DNA of 64,000 bases from Ochrovirga pacifica (GCF_000220525.1 NZ_AFPK01000029.1:182785-246784), one strand, 5' to 3'; shown: positions 8,665-18,927, counted from the stretch's first letter. The notes: generated by a model not told the origin, from the sequence alone. Program-made: numbers and translations.

Positions 8665-8979
8665 TTGAACAAGCACCCACATAAACATCATGATGATGAG
8701 CTAATAACCATCAAAGAATATCACAAAGCAAACATGATGTTGTTTAACACCAAAGAACTAAAAACCACCGATACTGTTTTGTGTACTTTAACCTCTATAG
8801 ACCGAATGAGTTTTTTACCCAATGGCATAGAACACCATGAGTGCAAACGTTCCGAATTAAGCGAACATTTTTTAGAAGTTGTAAAAAGAAACTTGATTTT
8901 GGCTTTTTTTGACAAAATTGAAATTGAACCTTTTGATGTTTTAGACGTACAAACTGAGATAGATTTTTTATTTGAATAA
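8665..8979 (+). CDS. Small protein of unknown function, first of a related pair
   Basis: About 104 residues with no signal peptide or membrane segment and no family I recognise. The start appears to be TTG at 8665, giving a His-rich N-terminus (NKHPHKHHDDE); ATG codons near 8733 would shorten it. Its C-terminal third (KRNLILAFFDKIEIEPFD, then Q, then DFLFE) aligns with that of the next gene (KRKLINTHLIKYNIKGLD, then Q, then DFLFQ). Both also share a DR...LP-type stretch before it. I therefore regard the two as diverged paralogues that probably work together. It ends 15 bp before its partner. Confidence 0.6.
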   Translation: MNKHPHKHHDDELITIKEYHKANMMLFNTKELKTTDTVLCTLTSIDRMSFLPNGIEHHECKRSELSEHFLEVVKRNLILAFFDKIEIEPFDVLDVQTEIDFLFE

Positions 8980-8994
8980 CAAAAATTGATACCT

Positions 8995-9327
8995 ATGGGA
9001 ATACATGAATTTAGTAAAAATTATTTTTTAGATTTTGTTATTGATGACAACAAAAAAGAACAAATTGAATTTGAATTAGTTACAGTAGACAGAAACACCT
9101 TACAACCTACTGTAAGCTACAAAAAATTAAAAACCGAAACTCCAACAGATTGGTTTCAAGAAAAAATTGGGGAAGAAATTTTAGCAGGTAGACATCCTGA
9201 AAAATTCATCAACAGTTTTTACGAAAACACCAAACGTAAGTTAATCAATACTCATTTGATTAAATATAATATTAAAGGCTTAGATGCTATGAATGCGCAA
9301 CAAAGCTTAGATTTTCTTTTTCAATAG
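8995..9327 (+). CDS. Small protein of unknown function, second of a related pair
   Basis: A protein of 110 residues if started at the ATG at 8995; a TTG at 8986 would add three residues. It is soluble, charged and has no recognised domain. The C-terminal 30 residues resemble those of the preceding gene in pattern and end with DFLFQ against DFLFE. The two lie head to tail and share a strong hairpin terminator downstream at 9351-9389, so they are probably co-transcribed. Function unknown. Confidence 0.62.
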   Translation: MGIHEFSKNYFLDFVIDDNKKEQIEFELVTVDRNTLQPTVSYKKLKTETPTDWFQEKIGEEILAGRHPEKFINSFYENTKRKLINTHLIKYNIKGLDAMNAQQSLDFLFQ

Positions 9328-9350
9328 AACCGAATCCACTGTAAAATAAA

Positions 9351-9389
9351 AAAATGGCCTTTAATAGAATTTCTACTAAAGGCCATTTT
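9351..9389. terminator. Bidirectional terminator
   Basis: A perfect 13-bp inverted repeat pairs AAAATGGCCTTTA (9351-9363) with TAAAGGCCATTTT (9377-9389). It lies between the convergent small-protein pair and the TonB-receptor gene, with an A run on one side and a T run on the other, so it can serve both. Confidence 0.85.
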
Positions 9390-9411
9390 GTATATAGTTA
9401 TTAGATAGTCT

Positions 9412-11826
9412 TTAAAAGTGCAGCTTCACCCCTGTTCTTAAAACCTGAGTTTCATAATAATTCTCGTAAAGAGCTGTAAAATTACTTCCGTTCACTTGCT
9501 GTTTAATTCCATATTGATTTAGAATATCAGTAAACGCGAAAAAGTATTCTGCCTTACCTTCCCAAAACTTTTTCTGAACTCCTAAGTCTAAAGAACTCCT
9601 ACTAAACTGCCTTCCTTGTGCAATGTTCTTTGGAGCCATATACAAGTAACTTAATTGTACATTCCAGTTGTTTTTTAACTCTAATGTAGAATTCACCTTT
9701 GTATTCCAAGTAAACTCTTCTCTATTTTCTACAGTAAAATTCTGAACTATTGGAAATAGTACCTCCCCTGTAAATCCATCAATTGTATTCTGATATCCAT
9801 TAAAGTTTACGGAAACTTTCCAATTGTCTACAACTTGCCAATCGTAAATTACTTCTAAACCTGCATTGATTCCACTACCAGTATTGGCATAACTTTTTAC
9901 AATTACATTAGAATTGAATCGAGCATTCATGGCATCCACATAAATACGTGTATATGGATTATCGATATGTTTGTAATAAGCCGCTAAAAACAAGGAGCTT
10001 TTGCTCCATCTCGCTTTGTATGCAATTTCTCCCGCATTCACAAACTGAGGTCTTAAATAAGGGTTTCCAACCTTTAACAATTCATGATCGTCAGACTTAG
10101 CAAACATTCTTAACTGCGGTTCTCCAGGTCTATCAATTCGTCTGTTGTAGAATAATGAAATTTTTTGTTTGTTGGTCAGTTTATAACTGAATCTGATGTT
10201 TGGAAACAACTCAAAATACTCATAAGCATCTTCTTTTACATCAAAATAAATATTATCCTCATCAACTTTATAAGTTACATAGGTCTGCTCTGCTCTTATT
10301 CCACCTTCAATATCAAAATTTGGTTTTTCGTAAATTAAATTCGCATAAGCAGCATAAATGGTTTCTTCCCAATTGGACTCATTCCCCATATTTGGATAAA
10401 TTATTGAATTCGGTTGATCATCCGTTGCTGTATAATCTACGGGTAAATCTCTATATTGAACTTTAGCTCCTGTTTCTAACAAACCACTACTAAACGGTTT
10501 AGAATAATCTACACTCCCCACATAAATATGCTCAGTTGCCAAAATATTAGTAATATCCCTACTTTGTGCAATGGCAGAACTGTCATTTATGTAATAAGTC
10601 TCATCTTCCCATCCTTTCACGTATTGCAATCTTGCTTTTAAATGATGACCTGGTTCTGTATATTGATGTTCATAATCCGCAGCAATATTAAAATAACCTG
10701 TAATCTCTTCTTCGTTCCAATTGGTATAACGATATCTTTGATTGGTATCCAAATTGATATAAGGTACCTGTGCTGTATCTGTGTGTTTTTCCCAATCGTA
10801 TACTGATGAGATTTTGATTTTATTCTGTTTGTCTAATTCAAAATCTACTCCTCCTTTAAAAATGTAGTGAATTTGCTCTCTGTTTTCAGGTACTTGAGAA
10901 ATGGTATTTCTCCCATCGTCATAATTACGAGTTGTAAACTCATTATTGGGTAACTTTTCCAAAAACAACACTTCTGATTGTAAAAAGAAATTCACCTTGT
11001 TTTTTTGATAGTTTAAGTCTAAACTAGGAATGTATTTAGGAGTAAAATCGTAGCTCCCTAATTGTGTTGGTAAATCCTCTTTTCTTTTGGATAGTACTCC
11101 TAATCCATAGGTAAAACCTGCAGTACCATTCAAGCCTTCTTTCTTTTCTTTTTTGTAGATGATATTGATTGCTCCTGCCATTCCACTGGCATCATACTTA
11201 GCAGATGGGTTATTGATAATCTCTATTTTTTGGATGTTACTAGCAGGAATGTTATCCAATCCTTTCTGATTTCCAAAACCTGTTAAACTAGATTGTTGAC
11301 CATCAATTAAAATTAGCACCTTATCACTTCCTCTTAGCAATACTTTTCCTTCCTGATCTACAGCAATACCTGGCATTCCTTTTAAAGCATCTAAAATGGT
11401 TCCACCTCCTTGCGAAATAATATGATCTGTATCGTAAGTCTTCTTTTCCAAACCTTTACTCAACTCCGATTTATTAGCTTTGATGTTTACTGCATCTAGC
11501 TGGGCAATATCTTCTTCTAAAACTATCGTTCCAAAATTTATGTACGGACTAATTCCTCCTACAAAAACTTCTTGAATTGTTTTTTTATAACCTAAAGGTG
11601 ATACAATCAATTCATAGGTTCCTGCAGCTACATCTCTAAATAAAAAAGCTCCTTCTTCGTCTGTAAACCCTTGTTTTTGTTGATTTGCATCTTTGGTTTT
11701 TAAAGTAATTGATATATAAGACAAAGATTCATTTTTGTCTGTTTTCACAACTCCTGACACCGTTGTTTTTTGCCCAAACCCTACAGAAAAGCTTAGTAAT
11801 ACTAGTAATTGAAAAAATAGTTTCAT
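9412..11826 (-). CDS. TonB-dependent outer-membrane receptor with CarboxypepD-like domain
   Basis: The 804-residue protein has a signal peptide (MKLFFQLLVLLSFSVGFGQ), a CarboxypepD-regulatory-like beta-sandwich (about 20-110), a plug domain (about 120-225, with LRGSDKVLILIDGQQ and the ASNIQKIEIINNPSAKYD stretch), and a long beta-barrel ending in an aromatic terminal residue (VKLHF). This matches the outer-membrane beta-barrel group of TonB-dependent receptors rather than the SusC group: there is no SusD partner next to it and it is shorter. The substrate cannot be deduced. It stands alone between a bidirectional terminator and MenE, with a 55-bp gap to MenE. Confidence 0.88.
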   Translation of the reverse strand: MKLFFQLLVLLSFSVGFGQKTTVSGVVKTDKNESLSYISITLKTKDANQQKQGFTDEEGAFLFRDVAAGTYELIVSPLGYKKTIQEVFVGGISPYINFGTIVLEEDIAQLDAVNIKANKSELSKGLEKKTYDTDHIISQGGGTILDALKGMPGIAVDQEGKVLLRGSDKVLILIDGQQSSLTGFGNQKGLDNIPASNIQKIEIINNPSAKYDASGMAGAINIIYKKEKKEGLNGTAGFTYGLGVLSKRKEDLPTQLGSYDFTPKYIPSLDLNYQKNKVNFFLQSEVLFLEKLPNNEFTTRNYDDGRNTISQVPENREQIHYIFKGGVDFELDKQNKIKISSVYDWEKHTDTAQVPYINLDTNQRYRYTNWNEEEITGYFNIAADYEHQYTEPGHHLKARLQYVKGWEDETYYINDSSAIAQSRDITNILATEHIYVGSVDYSKPFSSGLLETGAKVQYRDLPVDYTATDDQPNSIIYPNMGNESNWEETIYAAYANLIYEKPNFDIEGGIRAEQTYVTYKVDEDNIYFDVKEDAYEYFELFPNIRFSYKLTNKQKISLFYNRRIDRPGEPQLRMFAKSDDHELLKVGNPYLRPQFVNAGEIAYKARWSKSSLFLAAYYKHIDNPYTRIYVDAMNARFNSNVIVKSYANTGSGINAGLEVIYDWQVVDNWKVSVNFNGYQNTIDGFTGEVLFPIVQNFTVENREEFTWNTKVNSTLELKNNWNVQLSYLYMAPKNIAQGRQFSRSSLDLGVQKKFWEGKAEYFFAFTDILNQYGIKQQVNGSNFTALYENYYETQVLRTGVKLHF

Positions 11827-11881
11827 CTTTTGATCGTGTAATTGATAGCTACAAAAAAATATGATTATCGCTATGCTATTT

Positions 11882-12952
11882 TTAGTTGATTAAGTTGATT
11901 GTTTTTTGTCTTTGTATTTTTTGTGTTTCAGTTAAAACAAACTGCTTTACAAAAAAAACTTCTTTTGGTACTTCGTACTTGGACAATTCCAAAGATGAAA
12001 AGTTTAATGAGATCTCCTCCCCTTCAATGACTAATATCAATTTCTCTCCCAAAGTCTCATCTGATTTTCCAGCTACAAAAAATCGTTGAGAAATGATTTT
12101 GGAAAGTTCCCTTTCTATTTGTTCAGGATGTAATTTTACTCCTCCTGAATTGATGACATTGTCAAATCTTCCTAACCATTCAAACTCGGTCTCTGAATGA
12201 ATTTTTACGATGTCGTTAGTGATTACTTTTTCATCACTTAATAGAGGGGCATTGATTACTAAACAATCTCGTTCGTCTTGGGAGATCGTAATGTCTGGTA
12301 GTAATTTATAATTACTTGTCCACTTCCCGATACGATATTTCGTATCCTCAATAGCACTCGAACTGACAAGATTTAATTTTTTAACAGCAATATGTGTAAC
12401 GGTTTCTGTCATTCCATAGGTAGCAAAACATTCTGTAGAAACTTGTTGCAATTGTTCTTGTAGGCCTACAGACACCACGCCTCCACCAATAATTAACTTT
12501 TTTACCAATTGTAAATCCCACAAACTAGCTTTTACCTGCATAGGTACCATAGCACAGAAATCATAGGTTTCAAAAGAGTCTTCTAATGGATTACTAATAG
12601 GCTCTACAACATCTAGGTGCCAACCTAATTCCAATGCTCTAACCACCATCATTTTTCCTGCAATGTATTCGGTAGACAAACAACACAATGCTTTGGTCTC
12701 AGCACCCAATTCAAAAAAGGCTCCTGTCGCTTTGGCTGAATTTCGCATGTACTCCTTTTGAATAGCAATCAATTTAGGAGTACCAGTAGATCCCGAAGTT
12801 TTTACAATTAAAGTCTCTGAATCTGAAAACCACTCTTGTAAAAACCAAAACAAATCTTCTGAAACATCTTCTGAAAAAGAAATGAGTTCTAACTGAGACT
12901 CGAAATGTTCTCCATTTAACCGAAATGAAGGATGCATATTAAAATTTGACAT
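11882..12952 (-). CDS. menE: O-succinylbenzoate-CoA ligase (MenE)
   Basis: A 356-residue member of the AMP-forming acyl-CoA synthetase family, short as is usual for Bacteroidota MenE. The P-loop TSGSTGTPK (near residue 53), the adenine motif YGMTET (near 180), and the hinge WLGRFDNVINSGGVKLHPEQIE are all present. It activates o-succinylbenzoate in menaquinone synthesis, and MenC and MenA are encoded about 36 kb away in this window, which supports the assignment. The ATG at 12952 overlaps the upstream GSCFA gene by 14 bp; an alternative ATG at 12937 would leave no overlap. Translational coupling with the GSCFA gene is likely. Confidence 0.88.
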   Translation of the reverse strand: MSNFNMHPSFRLNGEHFESQLELISFSEDVSEDLFWFLQEWFSDSETLIVKTSGSTGTPKLIAIQKEYMRNSAKATGAFFELGAETKALCCLSTEYIAGKMMVVRALELGWHLDVVEPISNPLEDSFETYDFCAMVPMQVKASLWDLQLVKKLIIGGGVVSVGLQEQLQQVSTECFATYGMTETVTHIAVKKLNLVSSSAIEDTKYRIGKWTSNYKLLPDITISQDERDCLVINAPLLSDEKVITNDIVKIHSETEFEWLGRFDNVINSGGVKLHPEQIERELSKIISQRFFVAGKSDETLGEKLILVIEGEEISLNFSSLELSKYEVPKEVFFVKQFVLTETQKIQRQKTINLIN

Positions 12953-13886
12953 GAAGTTCTTTTTCTAGTTCGTTTTGTTTCACAGCTAATTTCTCTAAAA
13001 ATTCTTGATGTGACTTCGATCCTGCATGAAAAGGTTTGTGCAATTTTCCTTGTTGAACCGAAGCTATTCTTTTAAAATATGCTTGTGCTTTTTCAGAAAT
13101 CCAAACATGAGAAAATTGCTCCCAGATATAATCAATCGCTACTTTATTCGGATGAATTAAATCGGCTTCGTAAAATCGATAATCTCTTAAATCATCTAGC
13201 ATTATCTCATAACTCCCATAATAGTACACACCTTTTTCTTTTTTTACTATCGTGGCTACGGAAGAAAGTAGATGTGCTTTGCTCAGAGAGTTCTCTACCA
13301 ATCCATCCTTGGTATGTCTCACCGGACTTACCGTAAAAATAATTTGAGTTAATGGATTTACTTCTTGAATTAAAGAAACAATCCTCTGTAACGAAGCTAT
13401 AACCTCATCAACAGAGAGTATTTGTTTGGAAAACTCTGTTTGTGGAATTTTATGACAATTCGCTACCAGTTCCTTATTTTTTAAATACTCATATACCCAA
13501 CTTGTCCCTAAGGTGATAATCACATGGGAAGTTTCTTTTAGAAAACTCAAACAACTCCCTTGTGCTTGGTGAATATTGGTTATCACCTTATCAACACTTA
13601 AAGCAGATAGATCTGAGTGATGATGCAACGAATGAAAGACTTCTCCATGCTGAACGATTTCTGCTTTTGTATATTCCTTTTTTGAAATGGTATCCGCAAG
13701 TACTTTTTCAATGGCTGTTGGACTAAACAGAACTCCAAAAGGATTAATGAGTGTATTGAATTTAAAATAATCCAATTGCTGTCCAATATTCTCAGAAAAA
13801 CAAGATCCCAACAAGAGAATCTTAGACGTATGGTCTATTTGATTTTCCTGTTGGGATTTGAATTTTATTTTAGTTCGTAGTTCCAT
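12939..13886 (-). CDS. GSCFA domain-containing protein
   Basis: A 315-residue protein beginning MELRTKIKFKSQQ and carrying the family signature LLGSCFSENIGQQLD near residue 25. The GSCFA family is related to SGNH/GDSL hydrolases; TLGTSWVYEY and the later DLIHPNKVAIDYIWE stretch supply the expected Gly/Asn and Asp-His positions. It is probably a hydrolase, substrate unknown. It sits directly upstream of and overlaps menE. The 80-bp gap to AlaS contains a degenerate low-complexity repeat. Confidence 0.85.
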   Translation of the reverse strand: MELRTKIKFKSQQENQIDHTSKILLLGSCFSENIGQQLDYFKFNTLINPFGVLFSPTAIEKVLADTISKKEYTKAEIVQHGEVFHSLHHHSDLSALSVDKVITNIHQAQGSCLSFLKETSHVIITLGTSWVYEYLKNKELVANCHKIPQTEFSKQILSVDEVIASLQRIVSLIQEVNPLTQIIFTVSPVRHTKDGLVENSLSKAHLLSSVATIVKKEKGVYYYGSYEIMLDDLRDYRFYEADLIHPNKVAIDYIWEQFSHVWISEKAQAYFKRIASVQQGKLHKPFHAGSKSHQEFLEKLAVKQNELEKELHVKF

Positions 13887-13935
13887 TGTTTAGTTCTTAG
13901 TTTATGGTTCATAGTTTTTGGAAAATGATTACCCC
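13887..13935. repeat. Degenerate intergenic low-complexity repeat
   Basis: The stretch is a string of TTAG/TTTA-type units (GTTTAGTTCTTAGTTTATGG and similar) between AlaS and the GSCFA gene. It resembles decayed short tandem repeats and no gene or hairpin is evident in it. Confidence 0.4.
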
Positions 13936-13966
13936 TACTGCTCCATCAACTAACAAACGACAACTA

Positions 13967-16576
13967 CTACAAATACTCTTGTACTTTCTCTATTGCTTCA
14001 GACAATCCTGCTGGGTTCTTACCTCCTGCAGTTGCAAAGAACTTTTGTCCTCCACCACCTCCTTGGATTAACTTTCCAAGTTCGCGAACAATTTTACCAG
14101 CATCGTATCCTTTTTCTTCTACTAAGTTTTTTGCAATATAAGTAGTTAAGGTTGCTTTTCCATCGTTCTCTGCTCCTGCAAAGAAGAATAAATTTTCAAC
14201 CTCACCTCCTAATTCGTGCGCTATATCCTTAATGGCTGCAGGATTCATATCTATTTGTGTTGCTAAAAAGTTGACTCCATTGATCTCTTTAATTTTAGAC
14301 TTTAGATTCCCTTTTACATGTTGAGCTTTTTCTTTTAATAAAGCTTCAATTTCTTTTTTAAGACTTGTATTTTCATCTTGTAACGATGCAATAGCTTTTA
14401 CAGGATCTTTTGCGTTTTTTAAAGACTGCTTTACATCTACCAAAACTTTATCTTGTTTCATAAAGTATTCTTTGGCAGCAATTCCTGTAATGGCTTCTAC
14501 TCTACGCACTCCTGCAGCTACAGCACTCTCTCCCGTAATTTTAAAATGCCATATATTATTGGTATTGGCAACGTGTGTTCCTCCACACAATTCTTTAGAG
14601 TTTCCAAACTGAATCATGCGCACCATGTCTCCATACTTTTCTCCAAACAAAGCCATTGCTCCTTTATCAATTGCTTCTTGCATAGGAATTTTTCGAAACT
14701 CTTGTAGCTCTAGCTTTTCACGAATTCTTGAGTTTACAAATTCTTCTACCTCCTCAAGTTCATCTGCAGTTAACTTAGAAAAATGAGAAAAATCAAAACG
14801 CAAATAATTGGCGTTTACCAAAGAACCTTTTTGCTCTACATGAGTTCCTAAAATGGCTCTTAAAGCTTGATGCAATAAGTGTGTTGCAGAGTGATTGCAA
14901 TTAGAAGACTCTCTGTTTTTTACATCGACCACTGCCTTAAAAGTATCTGTAGGGTTTACTGGCAAATGCTTGGCGATATGAATTATTAAATTGTTCTCTT
15001 TTTTGGTATCAATAATATGTGTTACGTTTCCGTTACTTGCTTCCAAAAATCCTCGGTCTCCTACCTGACCTCCTCCTTCTGGGTAAAAAGGTGTAATGTT
15101 AAATACCAACTGATACAATTCTCCATCTTTTTTTGATGTTATTTTTCGGTATCTTGTAATTTTAACTGGTGATTTTAGATAATCATACCCTATAAATTCT
15201 TCATCTGCATCTTCTTTTAAAATCACCCAGTCATCCATATCCATTTCGGCTGCTGCTCTAGAGCGATTTTTTTGTTTTTCCAAAGCTGCTTCAAATTCAG
15301 CCTCGTTTAACGAATAACCTTTTTCACTTAAAATTAATGCTGTTAAATCTATTGGAAAACCAAAGGTATCGTACAATTCAAAAGCTTTATCTCCAGAAAC
15401 TTCTTCTCCTGTGGTGTTGGCTATTACTTCATCTAACAAACCTAAACCTTGACCTAAGGTACGTAAGAAAGAGGCTTCTTCTTCTTTCATTACATTTCTT
15501 ACCAATTGCTTTTGCTCTACAATTTCTGGAAAATAGTCTCCCATTTGATGTGCCAATACATCCACTAGCTGGTAAATAAACGGATCTTTTTTATTTAGGA
15601 AAGTAAATCCATAACGGATTGCACGTCTTAAAATTCTACGAATTACATATCCTGCACCAGTGCTAGAGGGCAACTGTCCATCGGCAATGGCAAAAGCAAC
15701 CGCACGTACGTGGTCAGAAATTACGCGAATGGCAATATCAATCTCTTCATTTTTACCGTAAGTAAAACCTGTCTTAGACTCCAGTTCATGTATTAATGGC
15801 GTAAACACATCCGTATCATAGTTAGAGGTTACCCCCTGTAGAGCCATACACAAACGTTCAAACCCCATTCCAGTATCAATATGTTTGTTGGGTAAATTTT
15901 CTAACGAACCGTCTGCTTTTCTGTTGAATTGAATAAATACTAGATTCCAAATTTCTACTACTTGTGGATGATCCATGTTTACCAATTCCTTTCCATCTAC
16001 TTTAGCTTTTTCTTCTGCAGAACGAATATCAACATGAATTTCAGAACAAGGTCCACAGGGTCCTTGTGCTCCCATTTCCCAAAAGTTATCCTTTTTATTC
16101 CCTAACAAAATTCGATCTTCGGCAATGTGCTCTTTCCACATTTCGTAAGCTTCTAAATCTCTCTCCAAGCCTTCAGATTCATCTCCTTCAAAAATAGTTA
16201 CATAAAGACTATTCTTGTCAATCTTATAAACTTCGGTCAATAATTCCCAAGCCCAAGCAATGGCTTCTTTTTTAAAATAATCACCAAAAGACCAGTTCCC
16301 AAGCATTTCAAACAAAGTGTGGTGGTAAGTATCAATTCCTACCTCTTCCAGATCGTTGTGTTTTCCAGAAACCCTCAAGCATTTTTGCGAATCTGTTACT
16401 CTAGAGTTCACTACTTTTTTTTGTCCTAAAAAGTACTCTTTAAAAGGCACCATTCCTGCATTTACAAACATCAAACTAGGATCATCCTTAAGCACCATAG
16501 GAGCAGAAGGCACAATTTTATGTTGTTTGGATTCAAAAAACTCTAAAAACTTTTTTCTAATATCTTGAGATTTCAT
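13967..16576 (-). CDS. alaS: Alanyl-tRNA synthetase
   Basis: An 869-residue AlaRS with the normal domain order. The N-terminal class II catalytic core starts [17 protein letters not shown] with the motif [20 protein letters not shown]. The tRNA-recognition domain follows. The editing domain has the zinc ligands in [10 protein letters not shown] and CGGTHVAN, and the C-Ala domain contains the glycine-rich GGGGGQ stretch. It charges tRNA-Ala and clears mischarged Ser and Gly. It diverges from the M23 peptidase gene across 127 bp. Confidence 0.98.
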   Translation of the reverse strand: MKSQDIRKKFLEFFESKQHKIVPSAPMVLKDDPSLMFVNAGMVPFKEYFLGQKKVVNSRVTDSQKCLRVSGKHNDLEEVGIDTYHHTLFEMLGNWSFGDYFKKEAIAWAWELLTEVYKIDKNSLYVTIFEGDESEGLERDLEAYEMWKEHIAEDRILLGNKKDNFWEMGAQGPCGPCSEIHVDIRSAEEKAKVDGKELVNMDHPQVVEIWNLVFIQFNRKADGSLENLPNKHIDTGMGFERLCMALQGVTSNYDTDVFTPLIHELESKTGFTYGKNEEIDIAIRVISDHVRAVAFAIADGQLPSSTGAGYVIRRILRRAIRYGFTFLNKKDPFIYQLVDVLAHQMGDYFPEIVEQKQLVRNVMKEEEASFLRTLGQGLGLLDEVIANTTGEEVSGDKAFELYDTFGFPIDLTALILSEKGYSLNEAEFEAALEKQKNRSRAAAEMDMDDWVILKEDADEEFIGYDYLKSPVKITRYRKITSKKDGELYQLVFNITPFYPEGGGQVGDRGFLEASNGNVTHIIDTKKENNLIIHIAKHLPVNPTDTFKAVVDVKNRESSNCNHSATHLLHQALRAILGTHVEQKGSLVNANYLRFDFSHFSKLTADELEEVEEFVNSRIREKLELQEFRKIPMQEAIDKGAMALFGEKYGDMVRMIQFGNSKELCGGTHVANTNNIWHFKITGESAVAAGVRRVEAITGIAAKEYFMKQDKVLVDVKQSLKNAKDPVKAIASLQDENTSLKKEIEALLKEKAQHVKGNLKSKIKEINGVNFLATQIDMNPAAIKDIAHELGGEVENLFFFAGAENDGKATLTTYIAKNLVEEKGYDAGKIVRELGKLIQGGGGGQKFFATAGGKNPAGLSEAIEKVQEYL

Positions 16577-16703
16577 ATATTATAATGTAGGTTAAACAAT
16601 TCTTAATGAATTATTTTTAAAACATTTTGTAATATTGCACGTTAAATAATTCAATCAATTGCTTTTTGATTTGATTGGTGACAAAAATAGTTAAATTAGT
16701 TTC

Positions 16704-17675
16704 ATGGCGAAAGCAAAATTTTATTACGATTCCGAGACACTATCCTACCAACCCATACAAAGAGATCCTAAGAAAACACTTAGAAACACATTGTTGTATA
16801 GTTTGGCTATTTTACTGATTGGATTGATTGGTTTTGTTGCTTTTAGTGCTGTGTTAAAATCTCCTTCGGAACGAGCAACGTTAAGGGAGCTGAACAACTT
16901 GAAATTTAACTACCAACTTTTGGAAAATAAAATGGCTCAAGCCGATGCAATTTTAGAAGAAATTCAACAACGAGACAACAATATTTACCGTATTATTTTT
17001 GAAGCCAAGCCAATTTCTAACGAAGAACGAAATGCTGGTTTTGGTGGAGTTAATCGTTACAAAAGCTTAGACGGATACAAAAACAGTGAGTTGATTAAAG
17101 AAGCTACTCAAAAAATGGATATTTTGTCTAAACGTTTGGTAGTCCAATCCAAGTCTTTAGATGAAATTGTAAAACTGGCCAAAAACAAGGCCGAAATGCT
17201 AGCCTCTATACCAGCTATACAACCTGTGGCAAATAAAGATTTAAAACGCATGGCTTCTGGGTATGGAATGCGTATTCATCCAATTTATAAAACTCGTAGA
17301 ATGCATTGGGGAATGGACTTTTCTGCTCCGCAAGGAACCCACATATACGCTACAGGAAACGGTGTGGTAAAAACCGCAAAAAAATCTAGAAAAGGATTTG
17401 GAAATCACATAGTCATAGATCACGGTTTTGGATACGAAACTACGTATGCACACATGAGTAAATTTAACGTACGAAAAGGACAAAAAGTAAAACGCGGAGA
17501 TTTAATTGGATTTGTGGGAACTACAGGATCTTCTACAGCTCCGCATTTACACTACGAGGTAAAAAAAGGAAATCACAAATTAAACCCAGTGTATTTTTAC
17601 CACAACGACTTAACTCCTGAAGAGTACGAAACCATGCTTAAATTATCTTCTCAAGAAAATCAATCTTTAGATTAA
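16704..17675 (+). CDS. M23 family metallopeptidase (LytM-type), inner-membrane anchored
   Basis: The 323-residue protein has a short cytoplasmic N-terminus, one membrane segment (about residues 27-50), a coiled-coil linker (about 55-100), and a C-terminal LytM/M23 domain. The zinc-site motifs HWGMD and HLHYE are both present, as is the His in TTYAHMS, so it should be an active peptidoglycan endopeptidase. Flavobacterial homologues with this architecture are cell-wall remodelling enzymes. The MerR-type gene starts one base after its stop, so the two are one transcription unit. Confidence 0.92.
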   Translation: MAKAKFYYDSETLSYQPIQRDPKKTLRNTLLYSLAILLIGLIGFVAFSAVLKSPSERATLRELNNLKFNYQLLENKMAQADAILEEIQQRDNNIYRIIFEAKPISNEERNAGFGGVNRYKSLDGYKNSELIKEATQKMDILSKRLVVQSKSLDEIVKLAKNKAEMLASIPAIQPVANKDLKRMASGYGMRIHPIYKTRRMHWGMDFSAPQGTHIYATGNGVVKTAKKSRKGFGNHIVIDHGFGYETTYAHMSKFNVRKGQKVKRGDLIGFVGTTGSSTAPHLHYEVKKGNHKLNPVYFYHNDLTPEEYETMLKLSSQENQSLD

Positions 17676-17676
17676 A

Positions 17677-18006
17677 ATGCACATAGACCTGCCCAAAAAA
17701 AGATACTACAAAATAGGAGAAGTTGCCAATGCTTTTGGTGTTCCTTCTTCTATGATTCGTTATTGGGAGCAAGAGTTTGAGATGATAAAACCTAAAAAAA
17801 ATAGCAAAGGGGATCGAATGTTTACCCAAGCGGACATTGAAAAACTAAAATTAGTTTACCATTTGGCCAAAGAACAAGGATATTCGTTAGAAGGAGTCCG
17901 AAAAAAGCTACGAGAACAACCGCACAAAACCAGCAAACAAGTAGCCCTTGTTAGTAGACTAGAAGCTATTAAAACAGAATTGATTAAAATTAAAAATCAA
18001 TTGTAA
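17677..18006 (+). CDS. MerR-family transcriptional regulator
   Basis: A 109-residue protein consisting mainly of a MerR-type winged helix: YYKIGEVANAFGVPSSMIRYWEQEF is the helix-turn-helix, and KPKKNSKGDRMFTQADIEKLKLV the wing. A short helix follows and there is no effector domain, so it is a minimal MerR protein of the kind often found after an M23 peptidase in Flavobacteriia. Its target is unknown. The gene begins one base after the peptidase stop, indicating translational coupling. Confidence 0.9.
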   Translation: MHIDLPKKRYYKIGEVANAFGVPSSMIRYWEQEFEMIKPKKNSKGDRMFTQADIEKLKLVYHLAKEQGYSLEGVRKKLREQPHKTSKQVALVSRLEAIKTELIKIKNQL

Positions 18007-18075
18007 AGACAATCTGTCATTCTAAAAAAATGGTATACTTTGTGTATCTTTATAATCAAATTAAAAAAATTAATT

Positions 18076-18777
18076 ATGAATCCATTTTCTATTGAAACTA
18101 CAACATCCAAACAAGCGGTGTTTATGAACAGAGTTTACGCTTGGATGAGCGGTGCTTTGTTAGTAACTGCGTTTGTAGCATGGTGGGCAGCAACCACACC
18201 CGCCTTTTTAAACGTCTTATTCCCTCCTGAAGGAGGAATTAACAAATTGTTGTTTTATGGTCTTATTGGGGCAGAAATTGGTCTGGTATTTTGGATTTCA
18301 GCAAGAATTCAAAAAATGACTTCAGAAAGGGCTAGTTTGCTTTTTGTAATTTATGCCATTTTAAACGGATTGACCTTATCAACTTTATTTATTGCCTATA
18401 CTACAGGATCTATTGCTTCTACCTTTTTTGTAACAGCAGGTACTTTTGGAGCTATGAGCTTGTATGGATATACCACCAAGAAAGATTTAAGTAGCTGGGG
18501 AAATATCTTATTTATGGCATTGATTGGTTTGATTATTTCATCACTGGTAAATATTTTTCTACAATCTTCTACTTTTTACTGGATTGTAAACAGTATTGGA
18601 GTTTTGGTCTTTGTAGGATTAACCGCTTATGATACACAAAAAATCAAACAAATGGCAAATCAGATGAACTCCGAAGAAGAAGCAAAGAAAGGAGCCGTAA
18701 TTGGTGCTTTGTCTTTATATCTTGATTTCATCAACCTGTTTATTTTCTTACTTCGTTTTTTGGGAGATAGAAGATAA
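18076..18777 (+). CDS. Bax inhibitor-1/YccA family membrane protein
   Basis: A 233-residue protein with seven predicted membrane segments. The family C-terminal features are present: FVGLTAYDTQKIKQMA, then the IGALSLYLDFINLFIFLLRFLG ending. Bacterial members are proton-sensitive calcium leak channels or FtsH-interacting proteins; the role here is unknown. I chose the ATG at 18076, after which the first membrane helix follows normally; the in-frame ATG at 18040 would add 12 residues. A strong terminator follows at 18802-18830. Confidence 0.92.
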   Translation: MNPFSIETTTSKQAVFMNRVYAWMSGALLVTAFVAWWAATTPAFLNVLFPPEGGINKLLFYGLIGAEIGLVFWISARIQKMTSERASLLFVIYAILNGLTLSTLFIAYTTGSIASTFFVTAGTFGAMSLYGYTTKKDLSSWGNILFMALIGLIISSLVNIFLQSSTFYWIVNSIGVLVFVGLTAYDTQKIKQMANQMNSEEEAKKGAVIGALSLYLDFINLFIFLLRFLGDRR

Positions 18778-18801
18778 CCTGATGTTAACATTAGCAATTG
18801 C

Positions 18802-18834
18802 AAAGCCAGTGATAAAAAATCACTGGCTTTTTTT
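18802..18834 (+). terminator. Rho-independent terminator after the Bax-inhibitor-like gene
   Basis: A perfect 12-bp stem AAAGCCAGTGAT/ATCACTGGCTTT (18802-18813 with 18819-18830) has a 5-base A loop and is followed by T residues. Confidence 0.9.
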
Positions 18835-18892
18835 ATGAGCTGAATTCTTTAAAATTCATTTCCATGTCTTCTAAGGTTTATAAACTTTGTTT

Positions 18893-18900
18893 TATATTCG
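18893..18900 (+). promoter_or_regulatory. Probable -7 box of the NarL-type two-component operon
   Basis: TATATTCG differs from TAnnTTTG at one position and lies 27 bp before the ATG at 18928. The same TATATTCG box occurs before the gene at 59010. Confidence 0.35.
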
Positions 18901-18927
18901 TTTGTTGAATTAAATTTTTCTTGTAAA

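Noticed and set aside
15026..15039. Two GTTAC words near 15.03 kb as another copy of the sulfur-regulon palindrome
   Set aside because: They are in direct, not inverted, orientation and lie inside alaS, so they are not the GTAAC-N4-GTTAC site.
16682..16689. Minus-strand TATTTTTG as the alaS promoter
   Set aside because: The box is exact, but it lies about 106 bp before the ATG and the nearest TTTTG is 24 bp away, too far. It may be coincidental in AT-rich sequence.
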